Source: Candidatus Melainabacteria bacterium
GTDB lineage: Bacteria; Cyanobacteriota; Vampirovibrionia; Obscuribacterales; Obscuribacteraceae
Direction of reading: 5' to 3'
DNA length: 64,000 nt
Assembly (NCBI GenBank): GCA_003963305.1
Contig: RXJR01000018.1
Span: 1-64,000 of the forward strand
Position 1 is the first letter of the stretch; every line of letters starts with the position of its first letter. Below, one piece after another: positions 32,754 through 42,335 of the stretch. The notes under the pieces are model-generated. The model saw nothing but the letters and a program-made list of their open reading frames with translations, did not search any database and had not been told where the DNA came from. A program made the position numbers and the translations under genes.

Positions 32754-34583
32754 TTATTTGCCCGGCAGGTTTTGAGCGCTGGTTTCAAGTGAACCCATAG
32801 GCGCGGCTGCATGCAGACCGGCTTCCTGACCACTCGGAGTGGCTGCGAGAGCCTCAGGTACTTGCTGTGAACCAGCGGCGACTTGCTGAGTTGCTTCTGT
32901 TGCATGTGGAGTATTTGCGGCTACTTTGGTGTGGTCTGCGGCGCCGTGGTGTGGTGCGTGATGAGCTGGTGCTTGAGCGACGTGTTGTGTGTGTGGCGCG
33001 GAGTGGTGGGCTACGTGTGAAGTGGCGTGTGATGCGGAATTGTGAGCAACATGAGAGGCTGCGTGCGACGGATCCGCGCTGGCGAGTTGGGCATGATTGC
33101 CACCGCCGCTCATATCAAGATGCTGTCCGGGATGTATGAGGCTTGGATTGGAGCCGATTACTTCGGTGTTGTTGTGATACAGCTCGCCCCAGTGCTGGCC
33201 GCCGCCGAGATGAGATTTGGAGATATCCCAGAGGTTGTCGCCAGGTTGAACTGTGTAGTTGGAAGCGAGTTCTTGTCCGCCACCACCGGGCAACTGCAGT
33301 TCAGTGCCTGGGTGAATCAAAGTAGGATCGCCGCCAATAATGTCATGGTTGAGCTGGTAGATTTCTTGCCACTTCAAGCCATCACCTAAGTGATGTTGGG
33401 CAATATCCCAGAGATTGTCGCCCGGTTTGACGGTGTAGGTCGTTGTTGCTTCAGCGCCCTGTTCTGGTGCAGCTTGAGTTGTATCTGCTACCTGGTCCCC
33501 AGCGGGTTGCGCGGCATCTGGAGCTTGCGGATCTGAGGTGACTTGATCTACTACATGTTCGACGCGTGTGTGTGGATGACCGAGCAATGTTCCGCGGTCG
33601 GCTGCGGCATCAGCTGCTGGTTGTGGTGCGGCGGCGTGTTGTTCAATTGGTGCTGCGTGTTCCGGTAAATGGTTGACTACCGTGTCTTTCGCCATGTTGC
33701 CGCCAACCGGGTGGTGTGGCGCGATCTGGTGAGTGAGCGGATGAATGACGGTCGGCTGTGGTGTCACATTTGATGGCACCTGGATGGCGCTATTTTGCAT
33801 AGCGTTGAATCCACCCATTGTTGGACGGAATATAGCCTGGCCGTTATCCATGGCAAGATATTGCGGCGTGACAATGCCGTCGCGCACATGAGAAGTTGCA
33901 GACTCAAGGCCAGCCGGCGCTTGTTCATATTGGGCGCCGCCGTCTGAATATCCCGACGTGTTGAGGGCGCTGCTGGTGCTGTCACCAAATTCGGATGAGT
34001 GGAACTTGAGTTCGCCGCCATTGAAAGCTGTGGAACCATCTTTGGGCAGCAGATCGGCAAATCCGCCACCGCCATCGTCCATAGTGAAGATGGGTGCGTC
34101 GTCAGGGATAAGAGAAATGTCGATGCCCAGGTGCTCTCCCGCGCTGTGCAACGCGCTGGCTGCTCCTTCCAGATGAGCCGTGAGGAATGACGCATCTAAT
34201 CCGCCGATCAAGTCTTGAACCGGCGCGAAGAATGACGATAAAGCTTCGAAGAATGAACTGATTAAGCCGATGTGCCCCGGCATTTTCATAATCATCTGAA
34301 TGATTGGAGAAATAGCCTGGTTTCCAACCTGTTGAGCCGCCGCCATAGCGTGCTGCTCTCCGCCGGGTACCACGGCTTGCAGAGAAGCCGCTTCAGTGCC
34401 GGTACCGAAGCCAACGTGGGGCAGATGCATCTCACCACCACTGGGTTGAACCCACTGGTGCGCCGCTTTCACATCGATAGTGGAGGTCAGCTGTGTCTGC
34501 ACATGCTGCGCCACGTCGCCTATTTGGCGAGGTGTGTCAGATGTTTGGAGGGCGTCGCCCACTACATTTGGCGATGAACGCAT
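32754..34583 (-). CDS. Large protein with two LysM domains and a His/Ala-rich tail
   Basis: A 609-residue protein. The first ~370 residues are low in recognisable motifs, Gln/Ala/Pro/His-rich, with a hydrophobic stretch ([17 protein letters not shown]). Two LysM repeats follow at about 385-434 ([18 protein letters not shown]) and 443-493 ([18 protein letters not shown]), each closing with LIHPG. LysM binds peptidoglycan or chitin-like glycans. The tail (~500-590) is rich in His-Ala-Ser repeats. There is no signal peptide, so export would need another route. It faces the HAD gene convergently. Confidence 0.8.
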   Translation of the reverse strand: MRSSPNVVGDALQTSDTPRQIGDVAQHVQTQLTSTIDVKAAHQWVQPSGGEMHLPHVGFGTGTEAASLQAVVPGGEQHAMAAAQQVGNQAISPIIQMIMKMPGHIGLISSFFEALSSFFAPVQDLIGGLDASFLTAHLEGAASALHSAGEHLGIDISLIPDDAPIFTMDDGGGGFADLLPKDGSTAFNGGELKFHSSEFGDSTSSALNTSGYSDGGAQYEQAPAGLESATSHVRDGIVTPQYLAMDNGQAIFRPTMGGFNAMQNSAIQVPSNVTPQPTVIHPLTHQIAPHHPVGGNMAKDTVVNHLPEHAAPIEQHAAAPQPAADAAADRGTLLGHPHTRVEHVVDQVTSDPQAPDAAQPAGDQVADTTQAAPEQGAEATTTYTVKPGDNLWDIAQHHLGDGLKWQEIYQLNHDIIGGDPTLIHPGTELQLPGGGGQELASNYTVQPGDNLWDISKSHLGGGQHWGELYHNNTEVIGSNPSLIHPGQHLDMSGGGNHAQLASADPSHAASHVAHNSASHATSHVAHHSAPHTQHVAQAPAHHAPHHGAADHTKVAANTPHATEATQQVAAGSQQVPEALAATPSGQEAGLHAAAPMGSLETSAQNLPGK

Positions 34584-34682
34584 ATTTTGAGATCACACTG
34601 CCGTAGTAAGAAGGAGCAAGAGATTTCATATTATTAATGTAGGTCAAGGACGATGTCAAGTTAAACCCAGCCGTCCAATTGG

Positions 34683-35777
34683 TCACAGGTGACGCTTAAC
34701 CGGCAATCCAAGCTCGTTCCACTCATTCATGCCGCCCGTTAATATTTTGACGTTTTTGAAACCGGCTTCGGAGAGAATCTTGGCTGCTGTCTTGGCTCTT
34801 CCGCCCATTTTGCAGATAGAGATGATTTCGCTTGCCTTCAGGTGCTCGATTTCGCTGTGACGCTCGCTAATGCTGCCGACAGGAATGTGAATGATGCCGG
34901 GCAAATGACCCAGCACATCGGTCAGTTCTCTTTGTTCGCGTACATCGAGGAGCACGGGATTGCGACCGGTATCGATCATCTCCTTGAGCTCGTGCGAGTG
35001 TATGTAAGGCACGTCGGCCGAGCAGGCGCCGGCTGACAGAGTGCCCTGTACTTCACAGGCAGAGATGCCTTCGGGAATTTTGACGGCGTTGGCGTCGCGC
35101 GTACAGGCGCAGTTGGCTTTCAGCACTTCCTTCATCCATTCGGCCGGTCCAAGCTTAAGCTCTTCGACGAATTTCACATATTCGCTCTGCGTGCGGGGTT
35201 TGAGAAATGGGTTTCGCGTCTTCTGCTCAGCCAGGGAGGAAGGGCGGCGGTTTCGATATTCATGACCGGGATAAACGACCAGCTGTTCTGGCAATTCCAT
35301 AATGTGCTGCAAGCTTTCCCAGTGCTCTCCAGGGTCGCCACCCGGCAGGTCGGCTCGACCGGCTCCGCCGTCGTCCAGGAACAGCGCGTCGCCTGTGATG
35401 ATGCGGTCAGGAAAAACGAGACAGAATGAGTCGCGGGTGTGCCCTGGTGTGTAGAGGACTTTGACCGTCGTGCCGTTGAGTTTGAGTTCGCTGTCGGGAT
35501 TGAGGCGATCAGTGATTTCGCGCGGCTGCCCCAACTGGTGCATGACATAAGCGCAATTGGTCAGGTCTTTTAGCTTGGCGCCTGCTGAGAGGTGGTCTGC
35601 ATGCGTGTGTGTGTCGATTACTTTGGTCAGTTTTAATTTCTTCTCGTCCAGCATCTTTATGTATTTGTCGACCGAACACAGCACCGGGTCAACGAGCCAC
35701 GCTTCGCCTGTTTTGGGTGAAGCCACCAGATATGTTTGACAGCCGCCTGAATTCAGTTGTTCGAAGATCAAATCCAT
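34683..35777 (-). CDS. Persulfide dioxygenase-rhodanese fusion
   Basis: A 364-residue fusion. Residues 1 to ~230 form a metallo-beta-lactamase fold with THTHADHLSAG, a second His in YTPGHTRDS, Asp in GDALFLDD and YPGHEY, matching ETHE1/BlhB-type persulfide dioxygenases (non-heme Fe). Residues ~265-364 are a rhodanese domain with catalytic Cys in SICKMGGRA. Such proteins (CstB and ETHE1-rhodanese fusions) oxidise persulfides and detoxify sulfide. GGAG six bases upstream fixes ATG at 35777; the GTG at 35789 overlaps the ribosome site. Alone in its transcript, apparently. Confidence 0.88.
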   Translation of the reverse strand: MDLIFEQLNSGGCQTYLVASPKTGEAWLVDPVLCSVDKYIKMLDEKKLKLTKVIDTHTHADHLSAGAKLKDLTNCAYVMHQLGQPREITDRLNPDSELKLNGTTVKVLYTPGHTRDSFCLVFPDRIITGDALFLDDGGAGRADLPGGDPGEHWESLQHIMELPEQLVVYPGHEYRNRRPSSLAEQKTRNPFLKPRTQSEYVKFVEELKLGPAEWMKEVLKANCACTRDANAVKIPEGISACEVQGTLSAGACSADVPYIHSHELKEMIDTGRNPVLLDVREQRELTDVLGHLPGIIHIPVGSISERHSEIEHLKASEIISICKMGGRAKTAAKILSEAGFKNVKILTGGMNEWNELGLPVKRHL

Positions 35778-35800
35778 TTTTTGCTCCACGCTTGTGAATT

Positions 35801-35822
35801 GATGCCACCTCTTAAGTGGCAG
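35801..35822. repeat. Short inverted repeat upstream of persulfide dioxygenase gene
   Basis: TGCCAC and GTGGCA flank a seven-base centre. Lying ~25 bases upstream of the ATG in the divergent spacer, it could be an operator or a leader hairpin. Confidence 0.35.
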
Positions 35823-35987
35823 TGCCTCGGGATTGTGGATACCTCATGACGTCCTAATCCACCCCTGAATACACTAGCCGAAGTTCAGTGAAATTACTAT
35901 GCACTCTACAAGAACAAGCCCCTACTGCCGCTTTTGCAGAGCCGGTAACCTGAGAGAATCCATCCTTCTATCTATGGACAAACTAAT

Positions 35988-37766
35988 ATGCCTAAGAAAG
36001 ATTTCCGGCAAATGCCACAGCGCGTCGCTTACAGCAGTGGGAGAGAGCCCGCCACTGCTGCCATGCTTTCAGTGATTCCTGGGCTCGGTCAGTTCTACAA
36101 CGGTCAAAGTGTGAAAGGTTTCTTGTTCATGGACGTTGCAGCCGTGAACGCTTTGCTTTTATTGATTGTTTTATTTGCTGAGCCGTTGGCTACAGGTCTG
36201 CGCAATCTGTTGACTGGAAATCACATGCGCCCGAATGATGGGATTTTGCAAGCCCTGGCGAGCGCGCATTTAGGTACGCCTTTCTCGATTGTGCTCGTTT
36301 CGATGATTTTGCTCTTCGTAGGTTTTGCTGTTCGCGATGCATATGATTATGCCCGCGGCGAAAAGCTGAAACCGATTTACGCTGATTCGGCCTTGCATCT
36401 TTCTGAGGCAGCGAGCGGCTCTTACTTGTTTCACTTTGCGGCGATGATTTCTTGCGCGGTTTTTGCGCTTTTCTTCTTGATACCAAAGCCAGAGGTGCAG
36501 CAAGTTACTGAAATTGAGTTCACAGATCCTCTGCCAAAAGATATTGAGCCAGTGCATGCAAAGAAGTTTTCCAGCGAATCATCGTCTGCCAGGCATCGCG
36601 AGACGAAGGCTGAAAAGCCGACTCCGCCGAACAGCACAGCCAGCAGCGCACACTCTCAGGCTGCGCAGAGGCAAGTACAAAATGCTCCAAAGGAGATTCG
36701 TCCGGCAAAGCCTGAATTGAAAGAATCACCGGTAAAGCAACCTTCGAAGGAAGCGCCGCCGAAGCAGATCGTGAAAGAAGCGCCCAAGCAGATTGTGAAA
36801 GAAGCGCCCAAGCAGATTGTGAAAGAAGCGCCGGCAAAAGGCGAACCTGCACCAGTCGTGAAGCCTATCCCCATCGTCAAACCGGTGGCTGCGCCACCAA
36901 AGGTGAATCCAGTTCCGGTACCTTTGCCACAATCGGTGGCACCAAAAGCGGTGACACCGAATTCTGCTGTTGCTCCTGCGCCAATTCATACGAAGGCACC
37001 TGCGACTGCGTCAGCGCCGCCTCTGCCATTCTTGGCTATGGCGCCACAGTCACTCGCTACGATTGGGCCCGCTCCCATGGCATTGAATCGACCGCAGACT
37101 TCGACTGCAGTTGGCACACCGATGCCTGCTGAGGCAAAACGAAGAAGTTCGTCGAGCGCCGCAGGAAACGGACCTCCGGCGCCTGTAAATTCGATTTCCA
37201 GTAGCACTGATTCCGGGACGCCCACACCTGTGCCGGGTGCGCACACAAGTACACCCGGGCATTCGCCTAACGCCGATTCGGGAGCCAGACCAACAAAAAT
37301 TGCTGCGGTAGCACCGATTGGTGGTGGCAGTGTGGTGCCTGCAGTTGGTCCCGCTAAAACTGGACCCGTTGGTCCTGGTCCCGCTGGGCCGAGCAGTCAA
37401 CCGCGCATAGATTCTCAAGGACTGAATCCCGCCGCTGGACACGGACAGGGTCTCGACAATGTCGGAAAAAGCCCTGAATTTGGACCATACATGGCAGAAC
37501 TTCAGCGCCGCATCAAGCGAAATTGGCAACCGCCAAAAGATCGAGATTCCCGGCAAGTTGTTGTTGAGTTCACGATTTTCAAGAGCGGAGAATTGGGCGC
37601 TGTGCGGCTGGCGCGGTCATCTGGTTTGAGTGCGAATGACCAGGCTGCCATCAGTGCAATTCGTGCAGCGGCACCATTCATGCCACTACCAAAATATTCT
37701 GAAGACTCGGTAGACATCCAATTCACTTTTGACTATCGAGTTTTTGCAGGTCATGCGAGTTTCTGA
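35988..37766 (+). CDS. Membrane protein with Pro-rich region and TonB-type C-terminal domain
   Basis: A 592-residue protein. The N-terminus resembles a TM2-like module (PGLGQFYNGQSVKGFLFMD) with three or four membrane helices up to ~170. Then comes a ~310-residue Pro/Ala/Lys-rich spacer with three 24-base repeats encoding KQIVKEAP. The last ~90 residues are a TonB C-terminal domain (YMAELQRRIKRNWQPP, VVVEFTIFKSGELGAV, AAISAIRAAAPFMPLP). That build can span the periplasm and transfer energy or act as a Tol/TonB-like partner. No ExbB/ExbD genes adjoin. The multi-helix front end is not the usual single TonB anchor. Confidence 0.85.
   Translation: MPKKDFRQMPQRVAYSSGREPATAAMLSVIPGLGQFYNGQSVKGFLFMDVAAVNALLLLIVLFAEPLATGLRNLLTGNHMRPNDGILQALASAHLGTPFSIVLVSMILLFVGFAVRDAYDYARGEKLKPIYADSALHLSEAASGSYLFHFAAMISCAVFALFFLIPKPEVQQVTEIEFTDPLPKDIEPVHAKKFSSESSSARHRETKAEKPTPPNSTASSAHSQAAQRQVQNAPKEIRPAKPELKESPVKQPSKEAPPKQIVKEAPKQIVKEAPKQIVKEAPAKGEPAPVVKPIPIVKPVAAPPKVNPVPVPLPQSVAPKAVTPNSAVAPAPIHTKAPATASAPPLPFLAMAPQSLATIGPAPMALNRPQTSTAVGTPMPAEAKRRSSSSAAGNGPPAPVNSISSSTDSGTPTPVPGAHTSTPGHSPNADSGARPTKIAAVAPIGGGSVVPAVGPAKTGPVGPGPAGPSSQPRIDSQGLNPAAGHGQGLDNVGKSPEFGPYMAELQRRIKRNWQPPKDRDSRQVVVEFTIFKSGELGAVRLARSSGLSANDQAAISAIRAAAPFMPLPKYSEDSVDIQFTFDYRVFAGHASF
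36760..36831 (+). repeat. Three 24-base coding tandem repeats
   Basis: Units at 36760-36783, 36784-36807 and 36808-36831 encode KQIVKEAP; the last two are identical. Confidence 0.9.
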
Positions 37767-38011
37767 TCGCTCTGAAATTCACGTGGTGTCAAGCCCTCGA
37801 AAAAAGGGAGGCTGTGCTCTGAAGTTCCCATAAAATCAGTCTCTTGATAAAGTCAGGCTGATATCCTCTTCACACAATTCGAGCAAGCGTCAGTTATTCT
37901 CTACAGAATAATTTGACGTTTGCTCTTTGTTACTGCAAACTGTACGTGGTACTACTGCTGGTGACGACTCGATATCCACTGTATATCGACCCTGTTAGAA
38001 AGGTGGCATCT
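37767..38011 (+). other. Spacer after TonB-type gene
   Basis: The frame of the next gene is open upstream to 37913, but the ribosome site GAAAGGTGG near 38000 marks ATG 38012. No inverted repeat or second gene seen. Confidence 0.4.
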
Positions 38012-38488
38012 ATGGCTGTTATTACATCTGCCCGAGTCAGTGCAGCACTCGGAGTTGTTCAAGCGCGCGGAAGTAACAGAGCAAACGTTGGGCTCGACAA
38101 AGGGATGATGAGGGGCTTCGCAGACAAAGTCGTGCACCTCGAACACAAACGCTTGACCACTGCAGGCACGCTCAGCGGCGCCAGGCGTCCCTATTTCTTC
38201 ATCAATCCGCTGACTGCAGATGAAAAACCTGCTGTGCGTCCTAACCGACGCGGAAGCATTTCCAAACTGCGGAAGCTGGAAAAGCGCGGGCTCTGGCTGA
38301 CGGGATTGGTTGCGGCAATAGCTTCGGGATTCTCAGCGCTGGGGCGGTTCAGGCTATTCAGATCTTACGACGATCAAATCCGTTGTTCGATGCGTAAGTC
38401 CATTTCGCAAAAGCAATCTATCGCTCAGCGGCGACGCAAAGTGTTGGGCGCGAGTCAATCTAACGTTTTGGATTTTCGTCCGCTTTAG
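38012..38488 (+). CDS. Small basic protein with one hydrophobic segment, unknown function
   Basis: A 158-residue, strongly basic protein (many Arg and Lys, e.g. RRGSISKLRKLEKRG and QRRRKVLG). One hydrophobic segment (LWLTGLVAAIASGFSALG, about 94-111) may span the membrane. AAAGGTGG precedes ATG 38012. Its 3' end overlaps the convergent TPR gene by 29 bases, which is unusual in this loosely packed region and leaves the exact end or the reality of one gene open to doubt. Confidence 0.5.
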   Translation: MAVITSARVSAALGVVQARGSNRANVGLDKGMMRGFADKVVHLEHKRLTTAGTLSGARRPYFFINPLTADEKPAVRPNRRGSISKLRKLEKRGLWLTGLVAAIASGFSALGRFRLFRSYDDQIRCSMRKSISQKQSIAQRRRKVLGASQSNVLDFRPL

Positions 38489-39203
38489 GTCGTCCAAACA
38501 TGCTGATGCAGCGAGCTTTATCCAGCCTGGCGCGCTTTTCGAACAGGTGTTCAGCCACTTGGACCTTGCCGGTGATCTGGTAGACAGGCGCCAGGCGGTC
38601 GGCAATACGCAACTGCATGCTGACGTCTTTCCGTATTCCGGCTTCTACAAAGGCGTCTTCGTAGAACTGTTCCGCCATGACGAATTGTCCTCTATCAGCC
38701 AGTCTTTCTGCCCGACTGAAGTTGATGAATGTCATTGGCATTCCTGTTGTCAGCCGTTCTAGTTTTTTCTCCAAGCGCTCTGCCACTGCGTCTTCATTCT
38801 GGTTGCGCAAGAAAACAGAATAGTCCCAGAGAAAGAACATGTAGTCGTTGAATCCAATCGAATTGTGCGCCATGCGTAGCGATATCCATATTTCGTAGAT
38901 TTGTTTGTAGACCATTGCCGCTACATCAGGCTTGCCCATTAAGATGTTGATGAACGCAACTTCGTTGAGTGCGCTGGCATAAGCGGGCATATCTTTGCGA
39001 TCTTTTGCTTTCGTCGCAATCTTGTCTATGTGGCGTTTAGCGAGGGTGAAATCACGTTTTACTAAGGCTGTTTTCGCTAATGCACGCTGCCCCCAGCGAT
39101 TTCTGTCGAGAGGGCTCAGTATCGGCTTTGGTGGCAGATCTATGGACAGACGCTCAAAGGAGATACGATGCGTTGTGCTGCCGATGCACTCGTAGCTATA
39201 CAT
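38460..39203 (-). CDS. TPR-like helical protein
   Basis: A 247-residue all-helical protein with degenerate ~34-residue repeats (ALAKTALVKRDFTLAKRHIDKIA; SRAERLADRGQFVMAEQFYEDAFVEAG; LAPVYQITGKVQVAEHLFEKR), a tetratricopeptide-type scaffold for protein binding. The ATG at 39203 has GAGG eight bases upstream; TTG 39230 is an alternative. No signal peptide. Function unknown. Confidence 0.72.
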   Translation of the reverse strand: MYSYECIGSTTHRISFERLSIDLPPKPILSPLDRNRWGQRALAKTALVKRDFTLAKRHIDKIATKAKDRKDMPAYASALNEVAFINILMGKPDVAAMVYKQIYEIWISLRMAHNSIGFNDYMFFLWDYSVFLRNQNEDAVAERLEKKLERLTTGMPMTFINFSRAERLADRGQFVMAEQFYEDAFVEAGIRKDVSMQLRIADRLAPVYQITGKVQVAEHLFEKRARLDKARCISMFGRPKADENPKR

Positions 39204-39313
39204 GGGAACAACCTCGGATTGGTAAGACAAACACTTGTTGGAGTGAAGTGATTGTCGTTCCAGTCCGAGGTTTATGACATGGGAAAAACCCTGAGTACGA
39301 TGTTCCGAGAAAA

Positions 39314-39655
39314 CTACATCATTCTCGTGCTGACGTCACGGATATCAAATTGAGTTTTTTGCAGGTCAGAGTAGGTTCGGTCCAAGCTCTGGCACAGGTC
39401 ATTGATTTGGCGCTGTGAGCTGCCGTCATTATTGATTCTTCTGAGATCGTCAACTTGTTTTTGCAGGTCGTCTTTCGTGCGCAGTAGATCGGATTCTTTT
39501 ACGAGCAGATCGCGCTTGCGCTGTTGCAACTTGTTCAAAGTTACTGGGTCTGAGATGACAGCCATGGCTGCTGGTTCAACGAATGCACTAACAGTGATCG
39601 TTACGAGCAAACCGGCTACAAGTCTTTTGATGATTTGGTTCGAGTTGTTTTTCAT
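39314..39655 (-). CDS. Small exported coiled-coil protein
   Basis: A 113-residue protein. Signal peptide (residues ~12-32, ending PAAMAV), then a single ~75-residue coiled coil with heptads (LNKLQQRKRDLLVKESDLLRTKDDLQKQVDDLRR). AGGAGG lies upstream of its ATG (on the minus strand at about 39664). Likely periplasmic, oligomeric. Family not recognised. Confidence 0.75.
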   Translation of the reverse strand: MKNNSNQIIKRLVAGLLVTITVSAFVEPAAMAVISDPVTLNKLQQRKRDLLVKESDLLRTKDDLQKQVDDLRRINNDGSSQRQINDLCQSLDRTYSDLQKTQFDIRDVSTRMM

Positions 39656-39757
39656 AATTGCCTGCCTCCTTCAGGATGAATACAGAGTACATTCTGAAAT
39701 GGACTTGCTGAAGAGCCACTTTTGTGTTTTGATACCAGTCCACTTGGAGAAATGGCT

Positions 39758-41293
39758 ATGGATTTTCTCGTAAATCTGGACCCAAATGCGACCACTCCCA
39801 TGCACCGCCAGATCTATGAAGAGATCCGGCGGGCGATACTTTCGGGGCGCTTGTCAGCCGGACACAAAATGCCTTCGACCAGGGCTTTAAGCCAATCCCT
39901 TGGCATTTCCAGAGCCACCGTGACAATGAGTTATGAGTATCTTCTAAGCGAGGGATACTTTGAATCGCTTACTGGGTCGGGCACTTACGTCTCGAGGCAG
40001 ATTCCGGAAGATCTCATGCATGTGGATCACGAGCTGTCGAGCGACGCTTCCACCGAGTTGCATGACGCTGCCGAGCCGATCATTCCAGTGCAGCACAAGA
40101 GGTTATCGTGGTACGGGCAAACGCTGGCCTCGCGCAATTGGCTTGATTTTCCAGATATCGAACCGCCGATACAGTTCAGCTTTGGACGCCCGGACTTAGA
40201 CGAGTTTCCTATGCGCGTCTGGTCTCAGTTGATAAGCAAGTATCTAAATCAGCGCGATCTGAGCTCACTAGATTGTCCAACTCGTTCTAAAGGGCATCTT
40301 CCACTGCGTCAGGCGCTAGCGGGCTATCTGGCACGGGCAAGAGCCTTTCAGTGCGACCCTGAGCGCATCGTTATAGTGAATGGTTCGCAGCAGGCAATTG
40401 CTCTTGTTGCGCGCATTCTTGTAGATAGAGATGATTATGCGGCAATTGAGGAACCTGGCTATCTGGGCGCACAGAAGGCTTTGATGGCTGCTGGTGCGAA
40501 TTTGCTTCCGATTCCTGTCGACCATGCCGGATTGCGCGTTGAAGATTTGAAGCGACGTTTTGATGCGCGGTCGGGATTGTCGGCCAAGCTTGTCTATGTG
40601 ACGCCGTCGCATCAATATCCGACCGGTGTTGCCCTGGCGTTGCCCCGGCGGCTGGAACTGTTGAAGTGGGCGGCTCGCACAGGCACCTATATTATTGAGG
40701 ACGATTATGACAGTGAATACCGTTATAAAGGACGTCCTATTCCTGCACTGGCTGGCTTGGACAAGTATGGTTCCGTCATCTACATAGGCACCTTTTCCAA
40801 GGTGTTATTTCCCGCGATGCGCCTCGGTTATATCGTACTACCTGAGAATCTTGTTGATGTGTTCGCTCGCGGAAAGTGGCTTGTTGACAGGCACTCCGCC
40901 TTGCTCGACCAACAGGTATTGACAGAGTTTATTAGTGCGGGGCATCTGGAGCGTCATATTCGCAAAATGCGTGGACTGTATGAAAGACGGCGAAAACTCT
41001 TCGTAGACAAGCTGAAAGAGACTTTTGGCAATCGCATCTCAATACTGGGGGATAATGCCGGCATTAACGTGCTGGTGCGTTTTAATACCGAATGCGGTGA
41101 CGAAGAACTGGTGGAGCGTGCCATGCAGCAAGGTGTTGGATTGTCTAGCACAAGGAAATACTACATCGGACAGCATCGACCAAACGAATTTTTGCTCAAT
41201 TATGGCGGGTTGAAGGATGAGGACTTGCTAGAGGGAATTCGCGTGATTGCATCGATTCTGGATGAGAGCGGAGCGATGTCTGCACCTGTTTAA
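39758..41293 (+). CDS. MocR-type regulator: GntR winged helix fused to PLP aminotransferase domain
   Basis: A 511-residue fusion. Residues ~8-75 are a GntR winged helix (IYEEIRRAILSGRL, MPSTRALSQSLGISRATV, LTGSGTYV). Residues ~110-500 are a fold-type I aminotransferase domain with NGSQQAIAL, TPSHQYPTG, EDDYDSEY and the PLP Lys in GTFSKVLFP. Members such as GabR and PdxR sense PLP or an amino-acid adduct and regulate the neighbouring metabolic gene. Likely neighbours for control are few here: carbonic anhydrase follows. GGAG gives eight bases to ATG 39758. Confidence 0.92.
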   Translation: MDFLVNLDPNATTPMHRQIYEEIRRAILSGRLSAGHKMPSTRALSQSLGISRATVTMSYEYLLSEGYFESLTGSGTYVSRQIPEDLMHVDHELSSDASTELHDAAEPIIPVQHKRLSWYGQTLASRNWLDFPDIEPPIQFSFGRPDLDEFPMRVWSQLISKYLNQRDLSSLDCPTRSKGHLPLRQALAGYLARARAFQCDPERIVIVNGSQQAIALVARILVDRDDYAAIEEPGYLGAQKALMAAGANLLPIPVDHAGLRVEDLKRRFDARSGLSAKLVYVTPSHQYPTGVALALPRRLELLKWAARTGTYIIEDDYDSEYRYKGRPIPALAGLDKYGSVIYIGTFSKVLFPAMRLGYIVLPENLVDVFARGKWLVDRHSALLDQQVLTEFISAGHLERHIRKMRGLYERRRKLFVDKLKETFGNRISILGDNAGINVLVRFNTECGDEELVERAMQQGVGLSSTRKYYIGQHRPNEFLLNYGGLKDEDLLEGIRVIASILDESGAMSAPV

Positions 41294-41407
41294 ATTTGAC
41301 ATATTTGGCTTAAGCCGATGTCATCTTTTGTGTTGCGGCTTAAGAAGCAGTCATTAGCGGCTTTGGCGCATTTTGCAGTAAACTTAAATGCTTTCCGAGG
41401 TTCACAA

Positions 41408-42079
41408 ATGCTGAAGCTACTTCCTGGTCTCCATCAATTCAAATCTGAGATCCATGCGCAGAACGAGAAATTCTTCGAGCGTTTGGCGTCCGGGCAGTCA
41501 CCAGACGCTGTTTTCATCACTTGCTCCGATTCGCGAGTGGTGCCGGATTTGATTACGCAGACCGACCCCGGCACTCTGTTCGTCATCCGCAATGCCGGCA
41601 ACATTGTGCCTGCCTACTCTTCAGAATCTGACAGCCCCGCTGAAGAGGCAACGATCGAGTATGCGGTTAGTCAACTCAACGTGAAAGAAATTATCGTATG
41701 CGGTCACTCAGGCTGTGGTGCCATGAGCGGCCTACTGCAGATGGACAAGCTCGATGCAATGCCAGCCGTAAAGAAGTGGCTCAAGCACACCGAAAGAACG
41801 CTCGATATTATTGCTACCGACTATTGTGATTTAGATTGGGATTGCAAAGTCAGTGCCGCGATTCAGGTAAATGTTCTCGTGCAACTGGAGCATTTGCGCA
41901 CCCTGCCATGCATAGCCAAACGAGTTATGTCGCGTGAAATTGAGTTGCACGGCTGGGTCTACGACATTGAAAGCGGCGAAGTCTACATCTTCGATCCAAT
42001 TGACGAAGAGTTCAAAGCGCCCGTTAAAACTGTTGAAGGATTTGATCTGAATTCTGGACGAACATTTTCGAATAAGTAA
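41408..42079 (+). CDS. Beta-class carbonic anhydrase
   Basis: A 223-residue enzyme that interconverts CO2 and bicarbonate. Zinc ligands Cys39, His100 and Cys103 (ITCSDSR and CGHSGCG) and the Asp41-Arg43 dyad are all present, as is RNAGNIVP. Length and motif spacing are normal for the bacterial/cyanobacterial type. GAGG is seven bases before ATG 41408; the frame extends upstream to 41318 without a ribosome site. It follows the MocR gene by 114 bases on the same strand. Confidence 0.95.
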   Translation: MLKLLPGLHQFKSEIHAQNEKFFERLASGQSPDAVFITCSDSRVVPDLITQTDPGTLFVIRNAGNIVPAYSSESDSPAEEATIEYAVSQLNVKEIIVCGHSGCGAMSGLLQMDKLDAMPAVKKWLKHTERTLDIIATDYCDLDWDCKVSAAIQVNVLVQLEHLRTLPCIAKRVMSREIELHGWVYDIESGEVYIFDPIDEEFKAPVKTVEGFDLNSGRTFSNK

Positions 42080-42335
42080 GCTTTTCGCAAGTGGTATCCG
42101 TAGATAAATCATCTTAGTCCCGACTTGTTCATCAGGGTTTACCCTATGTCGGCCGTTTCTGTGTGTTGCGACAATGCGGAGAGTGGCAAGTAACATCTGA
42201 AGAGCGTTGCGAGCCGAAGTAGCTTCAGGTCGCTGTCAGAACCTAATAAACTGTCAGAACCTAAGACTGTAGAACCCATGACTGTTAGTTAAATGATGAG
42301 TGCAAGTCGCTGTGCGGCATTGTAGAGGTTTTTGT
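42080..42335 (+). other. Spacer with a tandem CTGTCAGAACCTAA repeat
   Basis: CTGTCAGAACCTAA occurs at 42233-42246 and 42251-42264, followed by a degenerate third copy (ACTGTAGAACC). Located ~70-100 bases upstream of the next ATG, it could be a regulator-binding array or simple drift. No gene seen. Confidence 0.5.
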
